DNA of 64,000 bases, taken from positions 1 through 64,000 of the forward strand of contig CAZRKH010000082.1 of the NCBI GenBank assembly GCA_964600785.1, read 5' to 3'. The notes under the pieces were generated by a model. It saw nothing but the letters and a program-made list of their open reading frames with translations. It was not told where the DNA came from and searched no databases. How positions within the stretch are numbered: the stretch's first letter is position 1; every line of letters begins with the position of its first letter. A program made the position numbers and the translations under genes. Below are positions 1-8,477 of the stretch, one piece after another. The DNA is from M30B53 sp964600785 (GTDB lineage Bacteria > Planctomycetota > Planctomycetia > Pirellulales > UBA1268).

Positions 1-699
1 GGTTTCGTCCCCCGCCCCCCGGCCCCCGCGCAGCGCCAGCCGCAGGCCCTCGAAGCCTCCTGCGGCCGACGAGGCAAATCTGCTGACGTCAGCCACCTCC
101 ACACGAAACAGCCCGGCTGCATCGGAGGCCGCCGCTCGCCGGTCCTCGGCAACCGGCTCGACCACCAGACCGCATCCGCCCGCCTCGGTCTGCGGCGCAC
201 GGTAGCCGAGCCGACAGCCGGCAGCCTTTGTGGCCGCGTCGATCGCCTCCCAGTAGGTTGCCCGCTCGAGACGCAGCGAGACCCGGCGATCACTCTCCGC
301 CCGGTCGCCGCCGGCTTCGACGAGTGTGAGCCGGCCCGCCCCCGACCCGATCCGCGCGAGCAGCTCACCAAAGGGCTCATTCTCGGCGGTGAGCGAGAGG
401 CTCGTCGGCTCCACCGCCGCCAGCACCGCCTCGTCGACGAGGGCCGAGCGGATCGACCGCAGTCGGAAGGCGGCCTCGCCGGTGGCCGCGGGAATCGCCG
501 CGGCCAGCTCGGGGAGCGTGTCGGGACCAAGCGATCGCAGGGCGAGGTCGGCCGCCTCACGCCGGCTGCGGGAGGTCGCCGCGAGCTGGGCGATCAGGTC
601 GTCGACCTCGCCACCGGCAGCCGGCCGCGGTGCGACGAGAACCCAGACGGCCACCGCTGCCAGGACGCCGGCATCGCTGAAAAAATAGGGTCGGCCCAT
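1..699 (-). CDS. secreted hypothetical protein, C-terminus cut by window edge
   Basis: An open frame runs from an ATG at 699 to the left edge without a stop (233 codons visible). Residues 1 to about 29 form a hydrophobic signal-peptide-like stretch ending AAGG, so export is likely. Residues 30-100 are Ala/Arg/Leu-rich helix of HEAT-like character. Residues 103-175 have a beta-alpha-beta pattern (SLSLTAENEPFGELL ... VSLRLERATYWEAID) resembling the short N-terminal domains of secretins (STN-like). The rest is beta-rich. The family is not recognised and the function is unknown. It is divergent from the glycosyltransferase gene, with a 244-bp gap between them. Confidence 0.7.
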   Translation of the reverse strand, partial: MGRPYFFSDAGVLAAVAVWVLVAPRPAAGGEVDDLIAQLAATSRSRREAADLALRSLGPDTLPELAAAIPAATGEAAFRLRSIRSALVDEAVLAAVEPTSLSLTAENEPFGELLARIGSGAGRLTLVEAGGDRAESDRRVSLRLERATYWEAIDAATKAAGCRLGYRAPQTEAGGCGLVVEPVAEDRRAAASDAAGLFRVEVADVSRFASSAAGGFEGLRLALRGGRGAGDET

Positions 700-943
700 G
701 GCTCGAGCATAACGCCTGCACGCCGACCGCTTGGCCAACGGCACCCCGCGATGAAAGCCAAGCTCATGAGCGTCTTGTGAGCCGCGTGCCGCCTGAGGGG
801 AAGGCCTTCATCGGCGGGAGCCGCGGCTGGTGCCGTTTCTGGCAGGGCCCCGTTGGCCGATTGCGACAGGAGGTGGCACAATCCGCCTGCGGAAGTTGCT
901 GCGTCAGGCTGCGGCTCCCGCTTGGTGTGGCGAGGGTGCATCG

Positions 944-2038
944 ATGGCCAACATCGCAATCAGTGTCTGCGGCGAGGGCAGGGGGCATGCCACGCGGATC
1001 GGCACGCTCGTTGAACGCCTCGTGGCCCACCACCGGATCGTGATCTTCACCTCCGCCGACGCCCACGAACTGCTCGCCAAACGGTTCGCGTCGGAAGGCT
1101 CCCGGGTCGAAGTCAGGATGATTCCCGGCATCGTCTTCCAGTATTCGGGCGGTCGGCTCGACGTGCTGCGGTCGATCACCACCGGGCTCGACTACCAGGC
1201 CCGCACCCTCGGGCCGCTGGTCGACCGGATGCTCGGAGAGCTGGAGGCCTTCGACGCCGACCTGGCGATCACCGATTTCGAGCCCGCCCTGCCCCGGGCT
1301 GCGAAGCGGCTGGGCATCCCGCTGGTGAGCGTCGACCATCAGCACTTCCTGCTGGCCTACGATCTCTCCTCGCTGCCCTGGTCGCTGCGGCTGCAGGCCT
1401 GGCTGATGAGCAACGCCGTCTGGATGTATGTCTCGGAGGCGACCGACACGGTGATCTCGGCCTTCTTTCGTCCGCCGCTGCGAAGGGGATGGGAGCATGC
1501 GGTGCAGGTGGGGCCGTTGGTGCGGTCGTCGATCCTGCGGCAGCAGCCGTCGGATCGCGGGTTCATCCTCAGCTATCTCCGCCGGCACACGCCCTTCGAG
1601 ACGATCGCCACCCTTTCGGAGTGCGGGATGCCGGTCAAGGTCTACGGCCTCGGCCACCGCGAGCATGTTGGCAACGTGTCCTTCCACGCGATCGACGAGG
1701 CCCGTTTCGTCGAGGATCTCGCCGGCTGCCGCGGGGTCATCTCGGCCGCCGGCAACCAGCTGATCGGGGAGTCGCTGCATCTTGGCAAGCCGATGCTCGT
1801 GCTCCCGGAACGGGCCCATGCGGAGCAGTTGATGAACGCCCACTTTCTCAAGGGCACCGGCTGCGGTGACTTTGCGTTGCTCGAGGAGGTGAACCGCGAA
1901 CGGGTGCGGGATTTCCTCGATCGGCTCGACCGCTTCGAAGCGGGCCTGGGGCGGGTGCGGGGTCGGCTCGACGGCACCAACGAGGTGCTGCGTGTTCTCG
2001 AGCACCGCCTCGCGGTGCCCGTCAGCGATGCCGCCTGA
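944..2038 (+). CDS. GT-B glycosyltransferase (MurG/Glyco_trans_1_3-like)
   Basis: 364 aa from the ATG at 944, preceded by GAGGG at 932-936. A longer GTG-initiated frame exists but has no recognisable content. The N-terminus has the nucleotide-sugar GT-B signature GEGRGHATR (residues 9-17), followed by a Rossmann-like half. The C-terminal half holds AAGNQLIGES, LGKPMLVLPERAHAEQ and a terminal helix, as in MurG-like and MJ1255/VC2487-type transferases. It probably moves a sugar from a nucleotide donor onto an envelope glycan; the acceptor cannot be read from sequence. Its last 17 bp overlap the end of the convergent rdgB gene. Confidence 0.8.
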   Translation: MANIAISVCGEGRGHATRIGTLVERLVAHHRIVIFTSADAHELLAKRFASEGSRVEVRMIPGIVFQYSGGRLDVLRSITTGLDYQARTLGPLVDRMLGELEAFDADLAITDFEPALPRAAKRLGIPLVSVDHQHFLLAYDLSSLPWSLRLQAWLMSNAVWMYVSEATDTVISAFFRPPLRRGWEHAVQVGPLVRSSILRQQPSDRGFILSYLRRHTPFETIATLSECGMPVKVYGLGHREHVGNVSFHAIDEARFVEDLAGCRGVISAAGNQLIGESLHLGKPMLVLPERAHAEQLMNAHFLKGTGCGDFALLEEVNRERVRDFLDRLDRFEAGLGRVRGRLDGTNEVLRVLEHRLAVPVSDAA

Positions 2039-2660
2039 GCCGTTCGGCCATCCCGCGGACCGCCCGCCCGCGGTGGCTGATCAGGCCCTTCACCAGCGGC
2101 GAGAGCTGGCCGAAGGTGCGGTGGTATTCGAGGATCATGAAGAGCGGGTCGTAGCCGAACCCTCCCTCACCCCGCGGCTCGGGCACGATTCTTCCGTGGC
2201 ACTCCCCCCGGCTCTCGGCGAGGATCCGACCCTCGGGTGAGGCGAGCACCATGTGGCAGACGTAGTGGGCGGTCCAGTCGGCCGCCTCGACCGACGAAGC
2301 AGAGAGCCGCTCGAGCAGCAGGGCGTTGTTGGCCGTATCGGTGGCGTCTGGCCCGGAGAAGCGGGCCGAGTAGATGCCCGGGGCCCCTCCGAGGGCATCG
2401 ACCGCAAGCCCGCTGTCTTCTCCGAGCACCGGCAGGCCCACCGCGCGGGCCTGCTCGACCGCCTTGAGGGCGGCATTGGCGGCGAAGGAGTCGCCGGTCT
2501 CCTCGACCTCGACGGAGTTGGTGACATCATCGAGCGAACGGGCTTGGATGCCCAACGGCTCGAGCAACGCCCTGAGTTCGCGGAGTTTCCCGGCGTTGCG
2601 GGTGCCGAGCACGAGACCCTCCGGCCCGATCGACCAGTCGTCAGCCGCCCGCCCGCTCAT
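2022..2660 (-). CDS. rdgB: RdgB/HAM1 non-canonical purine NTP pyrophosphatase
   Basis: 212 aa. It hydrolyses dITP, XTP and ITP to monophosphates, keeping deaminated purines out of DNA and RNA. Family motifs are all present: TRNAGK (20-25) for substrate phosphates, EETGDSFAANA near 53-63, the catalytic EDSGL loop (81-85), GAPGIYSARF, GGFGYDPLF near 170 and SHRGRA near the C-terminus. Length matches the family. The start codon overlaps the stop of the upstream secreted-protein gene by 4 bp (ATGA), so the two are probably translationally coupled. The 3' end overlaps the convergent glycosyltransferase by 17 bp. Confidence 0.95.
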   Translation of the reverse strand: MSGRAADDWSIGPEGLVLGTRNAGKLRELRALLEPLGIQARSLDDVTNSVEVEETGDSFAANAALKAVEQARAVGLPVLGEDSGLAVDALGGAPGIYSARFSGPDATDTANNALLLERLSASSVEAADWTAHYVCHMVLASPEGRILAESRGECHGRIVPEPRGEGGFGYDPLFMILEYHRTFGQLSPLVKGLISHRGRAVRGMAERLRRHR

Positions 2661-3736
2661 CGCCGGCGGCCCGCGGGCAGCCGCGGCACGTCGATCGGCC
2701 GCGGCTGAATCTCGAGCATGACGCCGTCAATCGACCGCGGCAAAACCACGCCCGAGGCGAGCTTGGCCGGATCGGCCCCGAGGTTCTCGATCACCCTGGC
2801 GATGCCCGGGGCGACCCGCTGCCGGCCGTCGGGTCCGGCCACAGTAAGCTGCTGAAAGCTCCCCACGCAGACCATGCTCGAATCCCGGTCATGAAATTCC
2901 CAGGCCTCGAAGCCACGTTTTCGCAGCGACTCGGTGAGCCGGTGGGCCTTCTCGGCGGCTTCCACGAGGCGGCTTTCAAGTTCGACCTCGTCATCCTGCT
3001 CGATCGCCTTCTGATCGAAGGTGCCGGCACCGGTGAAGATCGCCACGCGGACGCTGTAGCGGCCGGGACATTCAAGCAGGCTGTGCTCGACGTCGCTGTT
3101 CATGTCGACGACGAAGTCATCCACCTCCGGGCGGCTGAAATATTCATCCGGCAGCCGGGGGTTGGGGATCACGAAGGCGGTGTGCATCGGTCCTTTGCCG
3201 GTGTTGCGGGCAAGCCCGACCATCGCCCTGAAATCAGCGAAGGCCCGGCTCTTGGCCCGCTGTGGCGAGAGAGACTCCGGCTGCAGCGACTTGATCCGGC
3301 CGAGCATCTTCTGGGCCCGCGGGTCGTCAAAGGAGGCGAAATCGCCCACCAGCACGGCAACCTCGACCACCTCGCCGGCGTTGGCATACCGCATCCGCTT
3401 GGGAGTGCCGTCGGGATTGAGACCGAGGCCTTCCTGATTGCCGGTGTAGTCGAACGATTTTTCGTGGGTGTAGGCCCGCAGTTTGAATCGCTCCCGCAGT
3501 TCGTGCACCAGCTCGCGGGCATCCTCGCGGGCCTGCTCGCCGCGGAAGGTGGCTGCCAGGACCAGCCAGGGGCCGTCGCTCTCGGCGAGTGGAAACATCG
3601 CCTTGGGATCGATTGAGTCGGCCGTGAACCAGCTCGTGGGCAGCCAGCCCCGCTGGGCGTGTGCGGCAGCGGGCAGGCCGCCGGCCGCGGCGGCCAGGAG
3701 GATCGTGAGGGCGATGCTGCGGGGGTTGCGTGGCAT
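2657..3736 (-). CDS. secreted hypothetical protein with two SPOR-like regions
   Basis: 359 aa from the ATG at 3736; a TTG start at 3754 is also possible. Residues 1-28 are a signal peptide with an AHA-Q cleavage site. Two segments have the alternating pattern of SPOR-type peptidoglycan-binding modules: one near GPWLVLAATFRGEQARE (an RERFKLRAYTHE helix follows) and one near YSVRVAIFTGAG (SLRKRGFEAWEFHD follows, then MVCVGSFQQL). This fold call is an inference from pattern, not a database match. It is upstream of rdgB with a 4-bp overlap. The function is unknown; a periplasmic or cell-wall role is plausible. Confidence 0.75.
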   Translation of the reverse strand: MPRNPRSIALTILLAAAAGGLPAAAHAQRGWLPTSWFTADSIDPKAMFPLAESDGPWLVLAATFRGEQAREDARELVHELRERFKLRAYTHEKSFDYTGNQEGLGLNPDGTPKRMRYANAGEVVEVAVLVGDFASFDDPRAQKMLGRIKSLQPESLSPQRAKSRAFADFRAMVGLARNTGKGPMHTAFVIPNPRLPDEYFSRPEVDDFVVDMNSDVEHSLLECPGRYSVRVAIFTGAGTFDQKAIEQDDEVELESRLVEAAEKAHRLTESLRKRGFEAWEFHDRDSSMVCVGSFQQLTVAGPDGRQRVAPGIARVIENLGADPAKLASGVVLPRSIDGVMLEIQPRPIDVPRLPAGRRR

Positions 3737-3937
3737 GGATCGCTGCGGTGGCAAACGTGTTCCACAGTCTGCTGGGGCGGGGCGAAGGCTAGCGGCTTGC
3801 CGGCGACGACGCCAGAGCGGTCGAGGGGGCCTTGGGGCGACGCCGGAAAAAGGGCAGACTGCGGTGATGAGTGCCGCGGGCGTCTGGTCGGTCTGTTGCT
3901 GCCCGTCATGCCTGTCATGCCTGCGAGGCGTTTGTCG

Positions 3938-4375
3938 ATGATGGTTCCCCGGCAGGCCCGATCCGATGATTCGACTGGGGCCCTCGGTCCGGGAAGGCGG
4001 CGGCTGCTGGCCCTTTTGGCGGTGTGGCTGCTTCTGGTGGCCGTGCCCCCTCTTGGGCTGTGGGCCGTTCGCGATGACTGGCTTGCCGAACAGAACCGCC
4101 CCGCGGCACAGCAGGATTGGGAGGTTTTCCGCCGGGACATGCAGCAGGCCTCCAAGGAGGGCTGGCCGGTGAAGCGAAAGGTGCCCAAGAGCCCGGAGCC
4201 GCCGCTGCGGGTCTGGCTGCGGGACTACTTCGGCCTGGCCGTGGCCGCCTGGGTGCTCTTCGGGAGTGTGCTGGTGTTCTTCACCGGCTTTCTCGTGACC
4301 GGCGTGGCGGCGAGCTTTGGTGGCCCCGCCATCCTCAACGGCCGAGAATCATCCTCGCCACCACCGCCACGGTGA
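3938..4375 (+). CDS. small membrane protein of unknown function
   Basis: 145 aa from the ATG at 3938, chosen because GAGGCG lies 8 bp upstream; the upstream part of the longer frame looks non-coding. Two hydrophobic segments are visible, LLALLAVWLLLVAVPPLGLW and FGLAVAAWVLFGSVLVFFTGF. They are separated by a charged, Lys/Arg/Pro-containing loop (QQDWEVFRRDMQQASKEGWP), giving a two-TM topology. The family is not recognised. It is divergent from the SPOR-like gene across a 201-bp gap. Confidence 0.55.
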   Translation: MMVPRQARSDDSTGALGPGRRRLLALLAVWLLLVAVPPLGLWAVRDDWLAEQNRPAAQQDWEVFRRDMQQASKEGWPVKRKVPKSPEPPLRVWLRDYFGLAVAAWVLFGSVLVFFTGFLVTGVAASFGGPAILNGRESSSPPPPR

Positions 4376-4430
4376 TGAAGATGATCACGGTGATGCCGAT
4401 GACGCCGAGAAGGGATTGCACGGAAGGCAC
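4335..4430 (-). CDS. possible 31-aa single-pass membrane peptide
   Basis: A GTG-started frame encodes a short N-terminus, then LLGVIGITVIIFITVAVVAR, a clean transmembrane helix, and ends with MILGR. It overlaps the 3' end of the convergent two-TM gene by 41 bp. No good ribosome binding site is visible. It is listed only because the hydrophobic helix is unusually well formed for a chance frame. Confidence 0.25.
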   Translation of the reverse strand: MPSVQSLLGVIGITVIIFITVAVVARMILGR

Positions 4431-4511
4431 GCGGGTGGGCTGAGAGGCGGGCAGGATTCCGGGGCGGCCCGACGATTGGCTATTCGACGGGCCCGCGGCG
4501 GAATGTAAACA

Positions 4512-4557
4512 CACTCGCCGGTGCGAACAAGATCGCTCCTGTCCGTACCGGCGAGTG
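4512..4557. terminator. 11-bp perfect inverted repeat between convergent genes
   Basis: CACTCGCCGGT (4512-4522) and ACCGGCGAGTG (4547-4557) are exact reverse complements around a 24-nt loop. They lie in the 257-bp gap between the two-TM gene and the convergent XRE regulator gene. Position suggests a bidirectional terminator; no long T-run follows on either side, so a protein-binding dyad is the alternative. Confidence 0.45.
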
Positions 4558-4632
4558 CCACGGCCGACCCGCCTCCGCCCGTGGAACAGGGGGCCGTGGT
4601 GCTGGTGGCCATTGTTGTGTGTCGCCGCTGTC

Positions 4633-5247
4633 TCAGCCCGATCGCCCGATCATCTCGTCGGGGACCGTGCAGCGTGCGATCTTGCCGAGTTCCTCCAGAG
4701 TCCGCCGCTGGCCGACCGTGTGCCAGGGGGTGACGTCGCGGAGTTCCGGCATGATCTCGAGAATCTGCTCGACAAGCATGTTGACGAGCCTGCCGACGGG
4801 CGTGCCGCCGGTCCGTTCGCGGATCGCGGCGGCGGTCTTCATCAACTTCACCATCCGCGAACGCTCCAAGACCGGGCCGGAGAGCTGGCCATCTCCCTCA
4901 ACGAGCAGTTCGGCGACTGGCACCTCGAGCACCTGCTGCCAGAGCAGGACGTCGCTGATTCGCAGGTCGCAGTCGTCCTGTTCCTGACGGCGGACCACGC
5001 CGATTTCCGTGCCGAGTCGTCGGGCGACATTCCGCAGGGTCACACCCTGCTGGCGACGCACCTCGGCGATGCGGTGGAGTCCTCGCTTTGGCCGCGACGG
5101 AATCTCGCGATCGCCGCTTCTTCCCAGCGGGGCATCCGCCTCGTCGAGTCGGCCCTCTCGGCCGCCCAGGCCGTCTCTGCGGTCGAACCTGGAGTCATCG
5201 TCATCGAATGCGTCGCGGCATCCACTGGAATAGTGCACCGTGGCCAT
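4633..5247 (-). CDS. XRE-type helix-turn-helix regulator
   Basis: 204 aa from the ATG at 5247, fixed by a strong GAGGAGGT Shine-Dalgarno 5 bp upstream; the longer frame above it lacks coding character. The first 60 residues are acidic and charged (DDDDSRFDRRD). An HTH follows near residues 70-125 (LHRIAEVRRQQGVTLRNVARR ... LLWQQVLEVPVAELL), with the XRE spacing. The C-terminal helix-rich part (MVKLMKTAAAIRERT ... LVEQILEIMPELRD) may dimerise. It probably acts as a cytoplasmic DNA-binding regulator. The target is unknown, and its own upstream region is long (412 bp). Confidence 0.75.
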   Translation of the reverse strand: MATVHYSSGCRDAFDDDDSRFDRRDGLGGREGRLDEADAPLGRSGDREIPSRPKRGLHRIAEVRRQQGVTLRNVARRLGTEIGVVRRQEQDDCDLRISDVLLWQQVLEVPVAELLVEGDGQLSGPVLERSRMVKLMKTAAAIRERTGGTPVGRLVNMLVEQILEIMPELRDVTPWHTVGQRRTLEELGKIARCTVPDEMIGRSG

Positions 5248-5659
5248 TTTTGGACCTCCTCGCGCACCGGGATCCCCGGTGCTTGAATTAGGAAAGCGGG
5301 CGGAAGAAAACTGAAGAGTCCCTCGAGCCGAACGCTGCCTTGCCCGCACGTTCGACCCGCGGAACTGTAGGTTCCAGGGCAAGGGTTCTGCCCGACCTGG
5401 CTGGTGCAGGTCGCGACACAATTCCTTGCCCGACAGCCGTGCCGGAATTCCCCGCTGACTTCTCTGGCGGCGGGTTTTTCAGGCCAACGCCTAGCAATAC
5501 GCGGCCCGCTCCCAAAGCGTTCGCGCCGGATGCTTGCTTTTTCTTGAGAATTGTATTTCGTGGTTCGCGGTGTTTTTTTCCGGGGATTGCGGGTGTCCCG
5601 AAAGCGGACACTCTGGCAAAGCCCCGCGACCACCCCCGCGATACCATGAGGCGGCCGAA
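5248..5659. other. 412-bp divergent intergenic region
   Basis: It separates the XRE regulator from ygfZ. No convincing gene is present. The regulator's GAGGAGGT ribosome binding site lies at its left end. A weak hairpin, CCCGC (5451-5455) with GCGGG (5470-5474) followed by five Ts, could be a poor terminator on the plus strand. An A/T-rich patch near 5535-5580 is the likeliest promoter area, but no clear -35/-10 pair was found. Confidence 0.5.
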
Positions 5660-6700
5660 ATGAGCGAGGAAGAATCACCGATGCCAGATGAGACTCCCGG
5701 CCGCCAGCCTGAAATCGCCACGCGTGAGAGCTCCGTCGAACCCTCCGCGGTCTGGTGCGAAACTCCGCTCGATACGCGGCTGGTCGTGGCGGGTCCCGAT
5801 GCCGCCGACTTTGTCAACAATTTCTGCACAGCCCCGGTGGCGCAGCTTGCACTCGGCGGCGGCTGTGAGGGATTTTTTACCGACGTGCGGGGCCGGGTGA
5901 TTGCCTTGGCGATAATCCTGCGAACCGACGGAATCGAGATTCTCGCCAATGGGGGCCTCGGCGAGAGGCTCTCCGCCCATCTCGACCGCTACCACATTCG
6001 TGAACAGGTGGAGATTCTCGATCGCTCCGAAGGACTCACCTGCCGGGCGGTGATCGGGCCGGCCGCCGTTGCCGCGGTCGAGAAGCTGTCCGGCTCGACA
6101 ATTCCTCCGCCGCCGTTCGGGCACTGCCGGGTGCGGCTCCCCTCCTCGGCGGAGGGCGGCGTCGATCTCTTGGCGGTGCGGTGCGACTGGGCGGGCGACG
6201 GACTGTTGCTCGTCGATGACGAAAACGGGGCCGCAGCGGTCGATGCGGCCCTCGATGCATTGCTGCCGAGGGCGGCGGCAGCGTCCTGGGATGTCGCCAG
6301 GATCGAGCAAGGCACGCCGCTGTGGCGTGACATTCCGGACAAGACGCTCCCCCAGGAACTCGGCCGCGATGCCCGCGCGATCTCCTTCACCAAAGGCTGC
6401 TATCTCGGGCAGGAGACCGTGGCCCGCCTCGACGCCCTGGGGCATGTCAATCGCCTGCTTGCCGGTCTCGTCGTGGAGGCGAATCAGCCGCCGGCCGAGG
6501 GTGGTCGCGTGACGGCGGGTGAGGAGGAGGTGGGGGTCGTGACATCCGCATGCCAGTCGCAGGCTCTCGGCCGGCCGCTGGCCCTGGCGATCCTCCGCAG
6601 GCAGGCCCTCGACACCGCCAGCCCGCCGCTTGCGGTCGATGGCCGGCCGGCGAGGGTGGTGCCGCTGCCGCTGGCGGCGGATGCCGGGGGGCTGCCATGA
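5660..6700 (+). CDS. ygfZ: YgfZ/GcvT-type folate-binding Fe-S maintenance protein
   Basis: 346 aa from the ATG at 5660 (GAGGCGG upstream); an ATG at 5681 with GAGGA is a close alternative. The family signature KGCYLGQE is at residues 245-252, followed by TVARLDALGHVNR, which separates YgfZ from the glycine-cleavage T-protein. The N-terminal half has the aminomethyltransferase fold (DAADFVNNFCTAPV ... CEGFFTDVRGRV). Family members use tetrahydrofolate and help repair or assemble Fe-S enzymes such as MiaB. Its stop overlaps the next start (ATGA), so it is coupled to the Nudix gene. Confidence 0.9.
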   Translation: MSEEESPMPDETPGRQPEIATRESSVEPSAVWCETPLDTRLVVAGPDAADFVNNFCTAPVAQLALGGGCEGFFTDVRGRVIALAIILRTDGIEILANGGLGERLSAHLDRYHIREQVEILDRSEGLTCRAVIGPAAVAAVEKLSGSTIPPPPFGHCRVRLPSSAEGGVDLLAVRCDWAGDGLLLVDDENGAAAVDAALDALLPRAAAASWDVARIEQGTPLWRDIPDKTLPQELGRDARAISFTKGCYLGQETVARLDALGHVNRLLAGLVVEANQPPAEGGRVTAGEEEVGVVTSACQSQALGRPLALAILRRQALDTASPPLAVDGRPARVVPLPLAADAGGLP

Positions 6701-7272
6701 ACCGTGCTGGCCGCGACGCGGAGCCAGGCATGCCGCCATCACAGCGTGGCGGCCGGGTCACCCACGAGGCGATGCGGTTTCGCGTGGTGCGTATCGAGGA
6801 GCCGCTTGCCGGGGGCGGCCTGCTGCCGCGCGATGTCATCGAGCACGCCGGCAGCGTCGTGATCGTGCCCCGGCTGGCCGATGGCCGGGTCTGCCTGGTC
6901 GCCAACCGGCGGGTGGCGATTGGCGAAACGCTCTTGGAGCTTCCCGCCGGCACCCTCGACCGCGACGAGCCGCTCGCCGAGGCGGCCCGCCGCGAACTCG
7001 CCGAGGAGACCGGCTACCGGGCCGGCTCGATCAGCCATGTCGGCGGCCTCTGGATGTCGCCCGGCATTCTGAGGGAAAGGACGCACCTGTTTCTTGCCGA
7101 AGATCTCGAGGATGGCCCGCAGGCGCTCGAGCCGGGCGAGACGATCGAACGCAGACTGACGGCCTGGTCGGAGGCGGTGGCGATGTGTCTCGACGGCCGG
7201 ATCGACGACGCCAAGACAGTCGCGGCGATACTCATGCTCCAGTGCCGTCGCATCCTGCCCGCCGCGGAGTAG
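6697..7272 (+). CDS. Nudix hydrolase, ADP-ribose pyrophosphatase-like
   Basis: 191 aa from the ATG at 6697, which overlaps the ygfZ stop by 4 bp. The Nudix box is complete at residues 85-107 (G-x5-E-x7-REL-x-EE-x-G), with ELPAGTLDRDEP before it and REL-AEETGY within it. The segment GGLWMSPGILRERTHLFLAEDL after the box is typical of the ADP-ribose/NudF-like branch. It probably hydrolyses ADP-ribose or a related nucleoside diphosphate derivative; exact substrate preference cannot be read. The longer upstream frame overlaps ygfZ and is rejected. Confidence 0.88.
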   Translation: MNRAGRDAEPGMPPSQRGGRVTHEAMRFRVVRIEEPLAGGGLLPRDVIEHAGSVVIVPRLADGRVCLVANRRVAIGETLLELPAGTLDRDEPLAEAARRELAEETGYRAGSISHVGGLWMSPGILRERTHLFLAEDLEDGPQALEPGETIERRLTAWSEAVAMCLDGRIDDAKTVAAILMLQCRRILPAAE

Positions 7273-7285
7273 GCTGCAGAGTGCG

Positions 7286-8356
7286 TCAGCCAGACGAGCC
7301 CCGCTTGGCGGGGTCGAGGAGATAGACCAACCCTCCGGAGAGGCTGACGATCACGGTGGCGAGAAACCAGAGAACGCCCACGGCCGTGGCCTGCTCGCTG
7401 GCCACGTCATAGGGGCCGAGCAGTTGGATGAAGGCCGCCTCCCGCAGGCCGATACCGCTGATACTGATCGGCAGCACCGTGGCCAGCGCCACCAGCGGCA
7501 CCGATGCGAACCAGGCGGCCGCCGGCAGGCCGAGCCCGATGCCGCGGGCAATGAGCATCACACAGACCACAAAGCCGGTCTGCACGATCATGCTCCAGGC
7601 CACGGCCCGGGCCAGCAGGCTCGGCCGCTGCTGGTAGGGCAGCAACTGGGCGGCGAAGCGTCGCGGGGCGTGGGCATCGGGAAATGCCGAGAGCAGAAAG
7701 TCGAGCGAGCCGACGATCCCCACCAGGCAGGTCACCACCGCAAGCAACAGCCCGCCGCCGAGGGCGATTGCGATCGGCAGTGACAGGCCAAAGCGGAGGG
7801 TGATCGCGGTGGTCCCCGCGAGCACGCCGAGGGCGGAAAGCCCGCAGAGCCGATCGGCGAGGATCGTGCATCCCGCCAGCAGTCGGCCGTGGGCCGAAGG
7901 CGAGAGTCGGTAGGCTTTCACCACGTCACCGCCGATTGAAGTCGGCAGGCAGAGGCTGAAGAACATGCCCTCGAGGAAGCGACGGATGAACGAACTGAGC
8001 GGTTGGTCGAAGCCGATCGGCCGGGCCAGGCCGGCCCAACGGACCGCGGCCACCACATGGGCGGCGAACGCGACGAGCATGCCCGCTGTCCACCACCGCC
8101 AATCGAGCGAGGCGAAGACATCAAACAGCTTCGGCCACTCCAGCCGCGAGAGCACCAGCCCCGCCAGAACGAGCGTGAAGGCGATTCGCAACAGCGTGGC
8201 CGCCCAGGGCGGCAGCCAGCGACGCGGGTCGGCCGATTCCGCCGGCCCCTCCGGCGACGGATCGGACGCGGCGGCGGGAAGCGGTCGGCCGGCGGTGCCG
8301 TCGGTCGGGGCCGCGGCGGCCGTCGTGCCGCTGGTGGCTTGTGTGTCGGCTCGCAT
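7286..8356 (-). CDS. YbhN/LPG-synthase-TM family membrane protein (flippase-like)
   Basis: 356 aa. A 45-residue Ala/Pro/Thr-rich cytoplasmic head precedes about eight hydrophobic segments. Typical family features are visible: WWTAGMLVAFAAHVVAAVRW, FIRRFLEGMFFSLCLPTSIGGDVVKAYRL (the conserved PTSIGGD loop), ILADRLCGL, and ISGIGLREAAFIQLL near the C-terminus. This matches PF03706/UPF0104 proteins, integral membrane proteins related to the flippase half of MprF. A lipid or lipid-linked intermediate is the likely cargo. It is convergent with the Nudix gene (13-bp gap). Confidence 0.85.
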   Translation of the reverse strand: MRADTQATSGTTAAAAPTDGTAGRPLPAAASDPSPEGPAESADPRRWLPPWAATLLRIAFTLVLAGLVLSRLEWPKLFDVFASLDWRWWTAGMLVAFAAHVVAAVRWAGLARPIGFDQPLSSFIRRFLEGMFFSLCLPTSIGGDVVKAYRLSPSAHGRLLAGCTILADRLCGLSALGVLAGTTAITLRFGLSLPIAIALGGGLLLAVVTCLVGIVGSLDFLLSAFPDAHAPRRFAAQLLPYQQRPSLLARAVAWSMIVQTGFVVCVMLIARGIGLGLPAAAWFASVPLVALATVLPISISGIGLREAAFIQLLGPYDVASEQATAVGVLWFLATVIVSLSGGLVYLLDPAKRGSSG

Positions 8357-8477
8357 CGCAGCACCCTAGCAGATTGCGGGGAAAATCCGCCCGGTCAGAT
8401 TCATACCGCTCGATCCGCCGAGGAGACGCCGTGCCGGGCTTCTCGCCGGTTCTTTTCCACACGAGGCAAGCGAACCG

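Noticed and set aside
5550..5578. Minus-strand promoter with TACAAT for the XRE regulator
   Set aside because: The -10-like element is good, but the -35 position is a homopolymer A run and the leader would be about 300 nt.
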